Assembly (NCBI GenBank): GCA_010692645.1 | Contig: JAAHGS010000001.1 | Location: 62,001 to 126,000 of the forward strand | Direction of reading: 5' to 3' | Source: Symploca sp. SIO2E9 | Lineage (GTDB): Bacteria; Cyanobacteriota; Cyanobacteriia; Cyanobacteriales; Coleofasciculaceae | DNA length: 64,000 bases | Shown: piece by piece, positions 38,175-47,877 of the stretch | Numbering within the stretch: position 1 is the first letter of the stretch | Layout: every line of letters starts with the position of its first letter | Program-made: the position numbers and the translations under genes | Notes under the pieces: generated by a model | What the model saw: only the letters and a program-made list of their open reading frames with translations | Databases searched by the model: none | Told to the model about the DNA's origin: nothing

Positions 38175-38226
38175 CCTCCGGGCATCCTTCGGCAGGGCTA
38201 TAGCCCTGCCGAAGGATGCCCGGAGG
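38175..38226. repeat. Perfect 52-bp palindrome
   Basis: cctccgggcatccttcggcagggcta|tagccctgccgaaggatgcccggagg equals its own reverse complement. Confidence 0.95.
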
Positions 38227-38319
38227 GCTGTAGGGGCAGCTTCACATACCGCTTAGAACAATGGTTTTACTGCTCCCACTTTCCCCCTAAATTTAGATAA
38301 CCCCCCACATCTCAACTAG

Positions 38320-39012
38320 CTAATCCTCTTCAGGTGGTAATGGCAGATTCAGGTATTGATTATTATAGGGAAACAGGGTTTTGAGAAGTCGGTTGAGGCT
38401 ATTTTGACCGTGAACAGAGCTATCATTTTGCTCAGAAGGCGATTCTGTTGACTCCATAGGGGGTGGTTCGTCATCAGTATTTGTAAGTGCAGGTGCCACG
38501 GCTTGGTTTGACCTCACTTGACCGTTAAGAGTATCCTCACTAGCAGTACTATCACTAACATTACTATCAGTACTAGTAGAATCTAGGTTCACTTCTGGGA
38601 GATGGTCTACTGGAGTGCTGGTAGCTGGTTGAGAGATTGCCGCAATTTCACGACCCTTATCTCCGATTAAGGAGGCAGGTGGCACTACTTGCCAGGTCTC
38701 GATCGAAGAGTTCCAAATCGTTGTCAGTGCGCCAATGCAAGCATTTGAACCAATTTTACCTTTACCAACTACCAGAACACCAGACCCCACAGTCGCACCT
38801 GCTTCCACTTCCAAAGTACCTTGGTGAGCGTGAAAAATTGAACCCATACCAATACAGACACCAGCGGCAATAGTAATTCTACTGTCTGGATCTGCTCGTA
38901 AAACTACTCCTGCGGCAATGCAGGCACTAGGATCAATTCTGACATCACCTTGGAAATGTATAGGGGAATTACAGACTAATGGCAGTGTCGGCAAATGCAT
39001 TCTTTTGGGCAC
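38320..39012 (-). CDS. ccmN: Carboxysome assembly protein CcmN
   Basis: Left-handed beta-helix hexapeptide region, variable linker, and amphipathic C-terminal 'VHGQNSLNRLLKTLFPYNNQYLN' typical of the encapsulation peptide; adjacent to ccmM. Confidence 0.9.
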   Translation of the reverse strand: MPKRMHLPTLPLVCNSPIHFQGDVRIDPSACIAAGVVLRADPDSRITIAAGVCIGMGSIFHAHQGTLEVEAGATVGSGVLVVGKGKIGSNACIGALTTIWNSSIETWQVVPPASLIGDKGREIAAISQPATSTPVDHLPEVNLDSTSTDSNVSDSTASEDTLNGQVRSNQAVAPALTNTDDEPPPMESTESPSEQNDSSVHGQNSLNRLLKTLFPYNNQYLNLPLPPEED

Positions 39013-39110
39013 ATAGCTTTTAGTATCTGGTACAGTTCAAAAATTTACTAGCTGCCAGTTGTTAGAGGTTGAAGGCTCTAACAACTCAAGGCTCAAAGCT
39101 AACAACTTTT

Positions 39111-40817
39111 CTAGTTAGGCTTTTGAATGATCGTCTCGAGAACGCGCCGTTTAGCTTTGGTATCAATGCCAATCATCCGTATATATTCACCGCTATGCTC
39201 AGCAATACAGCCTTCTAGGGCCTCAAGCACTTCCGATTCCCGAGACGATTCAATCGGGGAACAGGTTTGCCAGGAACTGGTGCGGAAACGGCGCTTGTTG
39301 GCGTGTTCAGTACCAATTTTGTAGCCTTGAGACAAGAGCTGACGCACCTGCTCAATGGTTTCTTGGTTCAAGGATATGCTGTGGCTGTTGGAGTTGTGCG
39401 ACTCCGAAGCTGCCGCCGTGCGCAAACTGTAGCTAGAGGGCTGGCTACCAGTACCATTCCCCCCAGAGTACTTGGCGCTGGCAACGGGCTTTTGACCAGG
39501 TTTTTGGATAATTTCTTCCAAAATTCGGCGCTTGGCCTGAGTATCAATGCCAATTAGCCGCACATACTCGCCAGCGTGTTCTAAGAGGCAATTTTCTAGT
39601 GCGCCTAATACTTCCGATTCCCGATCCGATTGAATCGAGGGGGCACTCTTCCAGGAAGAGGTGCGGAAACGACGTTCATCAGCATATTCAGCACCAATAC
39701 GGTAACCTTGGGCTAACAGCTGACTAATCTTTTGTTGAATTTCTGGGCTTAATCCCGTACTTGATACCTCAACTGTGCTACTACTGCCAGATGTCCTAGT
39801 GCCATAGGTAGGAGTAGAAGCGACGGATTTGCCAGTAGAGTTGGCAACCTTGTCCCCCGGTTTTTGGATAATTTCTTCGACAACCCGCCGTTTAGCCTTG
39901 GTGTCAATGCCAATCAGTCGCACATACTCGCCAGCATGTTCCTCCAGACAGGCTGACAAGGCATCAATGACTTCTGATTCCCGATCCGATTGAATTGAAG
40001 GGGCGCTCTTCCAAGAACTAGTCCGGAAGCGGCGTTCATCAGCATACTCAGCACCAATGCGATAGCCTTGGGATAACAGCTGACGAACCTGTTGCTGGAG
40101 GTCTGGACCTAATCTTACACTCGTAGACATGGAATTATATGAATTACTAGAACTATAAGAGCGCTGGTTGCCATTAGAAGCAGGTTGCTGGTCTATCTCT
40201 TCGCGGACAGAGATCAGGCAGGAGTCATCCTCAGCACATTGATAGCCTGACCGCAAAGCCTCGTTAATTTCTACCACATGGTGAGCAAATTTCATGTCCT
40301 GATCCTGGACATCTGGAAGTCGGTCAGCTTGCTGCTGATTGGTAATAATTGCTCCTGAAGGAACGTACTTGCCCGGTGGAATTTCTACATCCTGAACCAG
40401 AGCGTGCATCATCACAATACAGCCCTTGCCAACCCGTGCGTTAAACACTGTGGAGCGAAAGCCAATAAAACTATCATCCCCGACATAAGCTGGGCCGTGA
40501 ATCAGACTCATATGGGTGATAGAAGCATTATCGCCAATCCAGACAGAGTATTCCTGCTGGTCATCCCCAACCACCCGACCTTTTTCGAGACCGTGAATCA
40601 CCACGCCGTCTTGGATATTGCTACCTGCCCCAATGTAAAAGGGTTTTCCTTCGTCGGCTCGAATTGACGTACTCGGGGCAATTAATACCTTCGGCCCGAT
40701 AAATACATCTCCGATAATGTTAGAAAAAGAATGTACATAGGCAGTTTCGTGAATTGCTGGCTCTGCCAAATCTGTCGACCAAGGGGTCGGTGGAGCCGCG
40801 TAACTGCGGACTGCCAT
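39111..40817 (-). CDS. ccmM: Carboxysome assembly protein CcmM (gamma-carbonic anhydrase-like domain plus three RbcS-like repeats)
   Basis: gammaCA domain '[41 protein letters not shown]', then three '[29 protein letters not shown]' SSUL modules. Confidence 0.96.
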   Translation of the reverse strand: MAVRSYAAPPTPWSTDLAEPAIHETAYVHSFSNIIGDVFIGPKVLIAPSTSIRADEGKPFYIGAGSNIQDGVVIHGLEKGRVVGDDQQEYSVWIGDNASITHMSLIHGPAYVGDDSFIGFRSTVFNARVGKGCIVMMHALVQDVEIPPGKYVPSGAIITNQQQADRLPDVQDQDMKFAHHVVEINEALRSGYQCAEDDSCLISVREEIDQQPASNGNQRSYSSSNSYNSMSTSVRLGPDLQQQVRQLLSQGYRIGAEYADERRFRTSSWKSAPSIQSDRESEVIDALSACLEEHAGEYVRLIGIDTKAKRRVVEEIIQKPGDKVANSTGKSVASTPTYGTRTSGSSSTVEVSSTGLSPEIQQKISQLLAQGYRIGAEYADERRFRTSSWKSAPSIQSDRESEVLGALENCLLEHAGEYVRLIGIDTQAKRRILEEIIQKPGQKPVASAKYSGGNGTGSQPSSYSLRTAAASESHNSNSHSISLNQETIEQVRQLLSQGYKIGTEHANKRRFRTSSWQTCSPIESSRESEVLEALEGCIAEHSGEYIRMIGIDTKAKRRVLETIIQKPN

Positions 40818-41003
40818 AGATGCCTTCCTCCTATCTGAACAAGCTATATACTGCGATTAGTTGCAGCCCTGGAACCTAGCAGGTGAGAACGATTCATCTC
40901 TCACTGGGAAAAAAACCTGCCTAGAGTCAATCTGTCGAAACTCTTGAGTAGAAAGTGAAGCCGAGAGCCTTCTTCAGGTGCCACGGTGCACCGCCTCCAA
41001 CTG

Positions 41004-41306
41004 CTAGCGATACTGGTCTTTCTTGCTGTAGAGAATGTGATTACCGACACTAACTGTATCAATAATCCCTATTACCATGGCGTCAAGGGGACGCTGAGTA
41101 TTCTCACCAACTTGACGGGCAGCACTGCCACGGCTTACAAGAACCCACTCATCAATGCCTGCACCGACACTATCGGCTGCTACCTCATATTTTGGTAGAA
41201 GCTCTCCTTCCTGATCTAAAAATTGCAGTAAAAGGAATTTAACACCTCTGAGACTCGGTTCTTTCAGGGTGCTAACAACTGTGCCGCGGACTTTAGCAAT
41301 TTGCAT
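41004..41306 (-). CDS. ccmL: Carboxysome vertex protein CcmL (BMC-P)
   Basis: MQIAKVRGTVVSTLKEPSLRGVKFLLLQFLDQEGELLPKYEVAADSVGAGIDEWVLVSRGSAAR. Confidence 0.96.
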   Translation of the reverse strand: MQIAKVRGTVVSTLKEPSLRGVKFLLLQFLDQEGELLPKYEVAADSVGAGIDEWVLVSRGSAARQVGENTQRPLDAMVIGIIDTVSVGNHILYSKKDQYR

Positions 41307-41316
41307 CGACTATATT

Positions 41317-41676
41317 TTAGGGGCGGTTGATGGCGCGGATAGCAGTGGTACTCTCGCGGAATTGCTCAACATCTTCTGTGTAGCGAATTGGCAGAACGTA
41401 CTCCAGGTTCTCATGGGGACGAGCAATAATGTGGGTTGATAACACCTGACCCCCTGTTACCCGATTCTTGACACCATCTACCCCAGCTGATACTGAAGCT
41501 TGTACTTCCGAGACATCTCCACGGACAATAACAGTTACGCGACCACTACCAATTTTTTCGTAACCCACAAGGGTAACGCGGGCGGCTTTAACCATTGCAT
41601 CTGCTGCTTCAACAACAGCGGGGAATCCTAGGGTTTCCACCATTCCGACGGCGATTGACATGAGTCTTACTCCCAA
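41317..41676 (-). CDS. ccmK: Carboxysome shell protein CcmK (BMC-H)
   Basis: [60 protein letters not shown] likely at codon 6. Confidence 0.96.
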   Translation of the reverse strand: MGVRLMSIAVGMVETLGFPAVVEAADAMVKAARVTLVGYEKIGSGRVTVIVRGDVSEVQASVSAGVDGVKNRVTGGQVLSTHIIARPHENLEYVLPIRYTEDVEQFRESTTAIRAINRP

Positions 41677-41753
41677 AAATATCTATATTATGTTGTCCGT
41701 GTTGGTACTGACCAACCAATGAGGTCAATCGGATTCAGAATGATCTATTCCCT

Positions 41754-42065
41754 CTAATAGGAACGGAACTGTTCGACAGCCTCGCTATAAGAAATTGGCA
41801 ACACGTACTCCAAGTTCTCGTGGGGACGAGCGATAATGTGGGTTGATAAGACCTCACCACCATTCACCCGTTTGGCAGATTCAACACCAGCGGCTACTGA
41901 AGCTTGCACTTCCGAGACATCGCCTCGGACAATGACGGTGACGCGACCGCTACCAATCTTCTCATAACCTACAAGGGTAACACGGGCAGCTTTGACCATT
42001 GAGTCTGCTGCTTCAACAACAGCAGGGAAGCCTAGAGTTTCTACCATTCCGACAGCGATTGACAT
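41754..42065 (-). CDS. ccmK: Carboxysome shell protein CcmK (BMC-H), second paralogue
   Basis: Near-identical BMC domain to the neighbouring ORF. Confidence 0.96.
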   Translation of the reverse strand: MSIAVGMVETLGFPAVVEAADSMVKAARVTLVGYEKIGSGRVTVIVRGDVSEVQASVAAGVESAKRVNGGEVLSTHIIARPHENLEYVLPISYSEAVEQFRSY

Positions 42066-42153
42066 TGCGCTTTTCTCCTAGTGGATTAGTCACCTAACAA
42101 GGGCATAAATAAGTTTCCAGCAAAAACCAGGGCGAGGAAGCCCATGGATGCTC

Positions 42154-42190
42154 CTTGATTTGGCTCTGGATTTAGCAGAGCCAAATCAAG
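42154..42190. promoter_or_regulatory. Perfect 15-bp stem-loop in the 5' region of the ccmK operon
   Basis: cttgatttggctctg-gatttag-cagagccaaatcaag, about 90 bp upstream of the first ccmK start. Confidence 0.5.
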
Positions 42191-42741
42191 CATAGAGAAG
42201 CTTGGCACACTTGACAATATAAATTATCATAATACTTCTTAATGAATAGCTTTAGAAAACTTAAACATTAGTGTTCATCAGCTAGATGATTTAATGAAAA
42301 TTAACCGTTTTCGAGAATGGTTGCTTTTGTTTTATAATTTTTTTATAACTTTTCTATAAGTAAGATTACTCTTACTGGCAACTTGTCACAGCTGCACCTC
42401 CCCAGAAAGCCTCAAGGTACTTTGGGGAAACCTTGGCTGTAACCATCCCATCGAGAACAGTTACATACCTTAAGACCATAAGTTATGTTTATCAATTTCA
42501 TAGGAATCGCTTTATGGATAGTACTTAAGCTAAGTAAAGAAGGAAACTTGGAGATGAATACACCAAGATTTTTATCTGCCAACAGATTAAGCAATGAAGT
42601 CAAAATTGCCTAAAAAAAGAGACGAAAAATATCAATCCAACAGCTTGATACAGATAGCAAGTACTATTTTTTAGTAAGGCACTTACGAGTTAAGATGACA
42701 CAATTTTATGCAACGGTTGAGATGGTGAGGTCAATAAATTT

Positions 42742-44616
42742 ATGACTGAATTTATCACTCACACCTGCTGGTGGCTACCCTTTTACGGTTTAATTGGGGC
42801 AATTTTTAGCCTCCCTTGGGCAACAGGAGTGATTCGTCGCACAGGTCAGAGACCAGCGGCTTATTTTAACCTGTTGATGACGTTTCTGGCATCTATTCAT
42901 GGCTGGTTGATATTATCTGTGACCTGGCATCAACCACCTCAAGAATTAATGTTTAACTGGCTCCAAGTTGCCGATTTAGATATTTCTTTGGTACTGGAAA
43001 TCTCTCCAACTACTACTGGTACAGTCGAGGCTATTACTAGCTTAAGTTTGTTGGCGCAACTTTATGCCTTGGGCTACATGGAAAAAGATTGGGCATTAGC
43101 TCGCTTCTTTGCCCTACTGGGATTTTTCGAGGGAGCAATGGTTGGTATTGCTTTGAGTAATTCCCTATTCCTAACCTATGCTCTGCTGGAGATGCTTACT
43201 CTATCTACATATTTACTTGTGGGTTTTTGGTATGCTCAACCTTTAGTAGTAACAGCAGCACGGGATGCTTTTTTAACTAAGCGTGTAGGAGATATCTTGC
43301 TGTTAATGGGTGTGGTAGCACTGGCGACGATGGCGGGAAGCTTAAATTTTAGCGATTTGTATGAATGGGCGGGTACTAATCCCCTACCGCCATGGCAAGC
43401 CAATTTATTAGGATTGGTGTTAATTGCTGGTCCCATCGGCAAATGTGCCCAGTTCCCACTGCATTTATGGTTAGATGAAGCCATGGAAGGTCCCAACCCA
43501 GCTTCAGTGTTGCGGAATTCTTTGGTGGTAGGTATTGGTACTTATGTGCTCATTAAACTGCTGCCAGTTTTGGCAATGTCACCATTAACCCTATCCACTT
43601 TAGTGGTGATTGGCACAGTAACTGCCATTGGTGCTTCTTTAGTTGCGATCGCTCAAACTGATATTAAGCGAGCTCTCTCCCATTCCACAAGCGCCTACCT
43701 CGGTCTAGTATTTATTTCCATTGGTACAGGAAGAGCCGATATTGCTGCCATTTTACTGCTTGCCCATGCAGTTGCCAAAGCGCTGCTGTTTATGAGCGTT
43801 GGCTCTGTAATTCAAGTCACTAGCAATCAAAATCTTACGGAAATGGGGGGTTTGTGGTCCCGGATGCCTGCTACAACAACTGCTTTTGTAGTGGGTGCCG
43901 TTGGCGTGTTAGGAATTTTGCCCCTAGGAGGCTTTTGGGCAATGGGTGAAGCAGTTAAAGCCTTTTGGGTTACCTATCCCTGGCAGGTAGTAACCTTTTT
44001 CCTAGTTAATGGCTTTACAGCCTTCGGTTTAACCCGCGTGTTTCGCCTAGTTTTCTTAGGAAAACCCCAACCAAAGACACGTCGTACACCGGAGGTAATT
44101 TGGTCAATGGCATTACCGATGGTAGCGTTAACTGTGATGGTGCTGCTGATGCCAGTGTTGATGAAGCAACTCAATCTACTCTCCCCAATTATGTATGAAT
44201 ACCTCAACAATCTATTAGCTGAAGTACTGTTAGTAATATCTGGTAGCGTCGGTTGCATTGTTGGGGCGTTAATTTACTTGCCAAGAACAGGATCAAGATC
44301 CATTAGCCTGCCAGTGAGATTCGTACAGGACTTATTAGCCTATGATTTTTACGTAGACAGGCTGTACCGTGTAACTGTGGTGTTTACTGTCAGTTTACTT
44401 GCTAATATTACTGCTTGGATTGACCGTTATATTGTTGATGGGGCAGTTAATTTAGTTGGTTTAGTCGCAGTTATTAGTGGTCAGAGTTTGAAATATAACG
44501 TTTCAGGAAAGTCGCAGTTTTATGTACTGACAATTCTACTTGGTATCGCTGTTCTAGCAACAGTGATCAGTTATGAACTAGTAATTGGTCATTGGTCCTT
44601 GTTTATTGGTCAGTGA
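42742..44616 (+). CDS. ndhF: NAD(P)H-quinone oxidoreductase subunit F (NdhF3/F4 type, CO2-uptake NDH-1)
   Basis: Multi-TM antiporter-like NdhF; 'HLWLDEAMEGPNPASVLRNSLVVGIGTYVLIKL'; followed by ndhD and cup genes. Confidence 0.9.
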   Translation: MTEFITHTCWWLPFYGLIGAIFSLPWATGVIRRTGQRPAAYFNLLMTFLASIHGWLILSVTWHQPPQELMFNWLQVADLDISLVLEISPTTTGTVEAITSLSLLAQLYALGYMEKDWALARFFALLGFFEGAMVGIALSNSLFLTYALLEMLTLSTYLLVGFWYAQPLVVTAARDAFLTKRVGDILLLMGVVALATMAGSLNFSDLYEWAGTNPLPPWQANLLGLVLIAGPIGKCAQFPLHLWLDEAMEGPNPASVLRNSLVVGIGTYVLIKLLPVLAMSPLTLSTLVVIGTVTAIGASLVAIAQTDIKRALSHSTSAYLGLVFISIGTGRADIAAILLLAHAVAKALLFMSVGSVIQVTSNQNLTEMGGLWSRMPATTTAFVVGAVGVLGILPLGGFWAMGEAVKAFWVTYPWQVVTFFLVNGFTAFGLTRVFRLVFLGKPQPKTRRTPEVIWSMALPMVALTVMVLLMPVLMKQLNLLSPIMYEYLNNLLAEVLLVISGSVGCIVGALIYLPRTGSRSISLPVRFVQDLLAYDFYVDRLYRVTVVFTVSLLANITAWIDRYIVDGAVNLVGLVAVISGQSLKYNVSGKSQFYVLTILLGIAVLATVISYELVIGHWSLFIGQ

Positions 44617-44813
44617 GAATACATAGAGGAGTTTAGGAATGACTTCTAAGCTGTTTCATATTTAACTTGGATATTTAGGCAGGCAGGGATATCCATTCCA
44701 CAAAAGAGACAGTAATTTAGACCGTGCAGATTAGATGTGATTTAGCTTATTCCAAGAGTTTCTTTTTAATGATGAACAACAAAAAAAAATTAATTCAGGA
44801 GACGCTTTAATAT

Positions 44814-46325
44814 ATGCTGAGTGTTTTGATTTGGATGCCAATATTGAGCGCTGCGTTTGTGGGGGTGTTGCCAGTAAATTTGAGTGTAAAGGCTGCTCGT
44901 CGGGTGGCATTGGCAGTTACATTCGGGTTGTTAATCTGGTCAATTATATTACTGTTCCAGTTTAATCCTAGTAATCTTAGCCAACAATTTCAGGAGTATT
45001 TGCCCTGGATTGAGTCTATTGGTTTAACCTACACTCTGGGGGTAGATGGGCTGTCGATGCCGTTGTTATTGTTAAATAGTTTACTGACGGTAATTGCCCT
45101 GTACAGCACTGATGAAAAAATATCCCGGCATCGCCTCTATTACTCGTTAATTTTGTTACTGAATGGTGCGGTTGCTGGTGCTTTTCTAGCTCAAGATTTA
45201 CTACTGTTTTTCATCTTCTATGAACTAGAATTAATTCCCTTGTATTTGCTGATTGCGATTTGGGGAGGACAAAGACGGGGTTATGCCGCAACCAAATTTC
45301 TGCTGTACACAGCAGTTTCAGGAGTACTAATTCTAGCAGCATTTCTAGGTTTGGCATTTTTGGACGGCGTTTCCAACTTTGCCTACGCAAATACTGTTCA
45401 ATTGGCATCTCTACTGCCTGTAGGTAAGCAATTGCTGCTACTAGGAGCAATTTTAATTGGCTTTGGCATTAAGATTCCCTTAGTACCTTTCCATACCTGG
45501 TTACCGGATGCTCACGTTGAAGCCTCAACTCCAATTTCTATACTATTAGCGGGGGTACTGCTGAAATTAGGTACCTATGGTTTGTTGCGGTTTGGTTTGG
45601 GCTTATTTCCTGAAGCTTGGGCAATTGTTGCTCCTTGGTTAGCAATTTGGGCAGCCGTGAGCTCCCTTTACGGTGCCTTCACAGCCATCACCCAAAAAGA
45701 CATGAAAAAAATGGTGGCTTTTAGTTCTGTAGCGCATATGGGCTATATTTTGCTTGCCTTTGCTGCTGCCACGGAACTATCCCTTGTCGCATCAGTACTT
45801 CAGATGGTGAGTCACGGTTTAATTTCAGCCTTACTGTTTTTGCTGGTGGGCATTGTTTACAAGAAAACTGGCTCCCGAAATTTAGATATGCTCCGTGGTT
45901 TATTAAACCCAGAAAGAGGTTTGCCTGTGACTGGCTCTCTGATGGTATTGGGTGTAATGGCTAGTGCAGGTATTCCCGGTATGGTAGGTTTCATCTCAGA
46001 ATTTCTGGTGTTTCGGGGCAGCTTCGGAGTATTTCCGACACAAACTATACTTTGCATGATTGGCACTGGCTTAACCGCTGTTTACTATCTACTTTTAGTC
46101 AACCGTGCCTTTTTTGGTCGTTTGTCTACAGTTGTGATAAATTTACCTCAAGTAAAGTGGGGTGAACGCTTACCGGCAATTGTTTTAGCAATTTTAATTG
46201 TTGTCTTAGGAATACAGCCTGGATGGATGACTGTATTGAGTGAGAAGACTACATCAGCAATGGTTAAAACGTTACCAGCCGTAGCGCTTCAATTTTCTGA
46301 TAACTCTGCTTTAAAAGCTAATTAA
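44814..46325 (+). CDS. ndhD: NAD(P)H-quinone oxidoreductase subunit 4 (NdhD3/D4 type)
   Basis: 'FHTWLPDAHVEASTPISILLAGVLLKLGTYGLLRF', 'SSVAHMGYILLAFAAATELSL'. Confidence 0.93.
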   Translation: MLSVLIWMPILSAAFVGVLPVNLSVKAARRVALAVTFGLLIWSIILLFQFNPSNLSQQFQEYLPWIESIGLTYTLGVDGLSMPLLLLNSLLTVIALYSTDEKISRHRLYYSLILLLNGAVAGAFLAQDLLLFFIFYELELIPLYLLIAIWGGQRRGYAATKFLLYTAVSGVLILAAFLGLAFLDGVSNFAYANTVQLASLLPVGKQLLLLGAILIGFGIKIPLVPFHTWLPDAHVEASTPISILLAGVLLKLGTYGLLRFGLGLFPEAWAIVAPWLAIWAAVSSLYGAFTAITQKDMKKMVAFSSVAHMGYILLAFAAATELSLVASVLQMVSHGLISALLFLLVGIVYKKTGSRNLDMLRGLLNPERGLPVTGSLMVLGVMASAGIPGMVGFISEFLVFRGSFGVFPTQTILCMIGTGLTAVYYLLLVNRAFFGRLSTVVINLPQVKWGERLPAIVLAILIVVLGIQPGWMTVLSEKTTSAMVKTLPAVALQFSDNSALKAN

Positions 46326-46612
46326 AGGGTAGCCTGTTGTTGATAGTTCATGGTTGGTAGTTCATGGTTGATAGTTCATGGTTAATAGATTGATTATAAG
46401 CAAACCTTCTACAATTGTGATATATAACAAAGGAGTTACAGGAATTATATTGAGTGACTCCTTTTCTGGAAGCTAAGCTAACGGAAGTTTAGAATCAAAA
46501 AAATAGGAGTACTTCCCTTGAACTTCTCTTAATCCAATGAACAATGAACAATGAACAATGAACAATGAACTTCAAAGAGTCTTGATAAAACTATTTGGTA
46601 GAGATCAGTTTA

Positions 46613-47758
46613 ATGTTAGTTAGTAAAAAAAAGTCTCCTAATCATCCTCTACAGCCATATATTGAGCGTCTGAAAGCTGGTGATGCTCTACTGCCGGATT
46701 CATCAGATAATGTGCTAGAAGTTGTCGGGATTCTGCATAGCTACGGTGTTGTTCTTGATGCTTATTCCCGCAATCTCATTTACATTGCCGACAATCAGTT
46801 TTTGGTAATTTTCCCCTTCTTTAAGTATTTTAATGGGGAAATCTCACGGGAGAAGTTGTTGCGTCACTGGTGGCATGATCGTATTAACTTTGAATACGCA
46901 GAATACTGCATGAAAGGCATGCTTTGGCATGGTGGTGGCGGTTTAGATGCTTACTTAGACACACCAGAATTTAAGGAGCTATGTGCTAAGGCAATTCAGG
47001 CAAAGTTTCGGGGTAACCCCCTGATGCAGGGGCTTAATCGAGTATTTCCTGATTTTATGCCGGAACAAATACGCCAGTTGTCATATTACAGTGGATTGGG
47101 GCAATTCTGGCGGGTGATGAGCGATATCTTTATGGATCTCTCTGAGCGCTATAACCAGGGGGAGATTAAATCTATTCCTCAAGTGGTAGAGCATATACTA
47201 GCAGGTTTAGTGGCTGCAGCTAGTAAGCCGATTACTTATGCGCCAAATATTAGGGGGCAAAGGTATGAAATTATTCCTAAGTCTGTAGGCTTGACTTTTT
47301 TGTCAGATACTGGTATACCTTATGCCGAAGCAGTTTTTTTTCGAGGTACTCCTTTTTTAGGTACAGTTTCTTACAATGCTCAGGCAAACCAAATTTCGCC
47401 AGATCAAAGCCGATTTACTTATGGGGCGCTTTATGCAGATCCCTTGCCAGTTGGTGGTGCTGGGATTCCACCAACTCTATTGATGCAGGATATGCGCCAT
47501 TTTCTGCCTGAGTATCTCCATGATGTGTATAAAAAAGCGCCTCGGCGTGAAGATGATTTGCTGGTGCAAATTTGCGAAACTTTCCAGAAGTCAATGTTTT
47601 GTGTTACCACAGCAGTGATTTTGGGTTTGGCCCCTCATCCTCTTGATACTGAAGATACTGAACAACAAGAGGCAAATCAAGCCTATCTCGAAGGCTGGAT
47701 GGATCGGTTTTTGACATCGCGCTTGATTGCTGTTAATAGTTGTGATGTTAATAGTTAG
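46613..47758 (+). CDS. CO2 hydration protein (CupA/CupB = ChpY/ChpX family)
   Basis: 'HSYGVVLDAYSRNLIYIADNQFLVIFPFFKYFNGE...HWWHDRINFEYAEYCMKGMLWHGGGGLDAYLDTPEF'; downstream of ndhF-ndhD. Which paralogue cannot be decided by eye. Confidence 0.9.
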   Translation: MLVSKKKSPNHPLQPYIERLKAGDALLPDSSDNVLEVVGILHSYGVVLDAYSRNLIYIADNQFLVIFPFFKYFNGEISREKLLRHWWHDRINFEYAEYCMKGMLWHGGGGLDAYLDTPEFKELCAKAIQAKFRGNPLMQGLNRVFPDFMPEQIRQLSYYSGLGQFWRVMSDIFMDLSERYNQGEIKSIPQVVEHILAGLVAAASKPITYAPNIRGQRYEIIPKSVGLTFLSDTGIPYAEAVFFRGTPFLGTVSYNAQANQISPDQSRFTYGALYADPLPVGGAGIPPTLLMQDMRHFLPEYLHDVYKKAPRREDDLLVQICETFQKSMFCVTTAVILGLAPHPLDTEDTEQQEANQAYLEGWMDRFLTSRLIAVNSCDVNS

Positions 47759-47761
47759 ATG

Positions 47762-47855
47762 AGTAATAAGTAATAAGTAATAAGTAATAAGTAATAAGTA
47801 ATAAGTGACAACAAGGACATTTTTGCTTTTTACTTAAAGCTTATTACTTATTTGT
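47762..47855. repeat. TAATAAG heptamer array with an inverted partner between convergent genes
   Basis: taagtaataagtaataagtaataag... and ...cttattacttat. Confidence 0.85.
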
Positions 47856-47877
47856 AGCAAATAGTGGGTTTCCTGAT

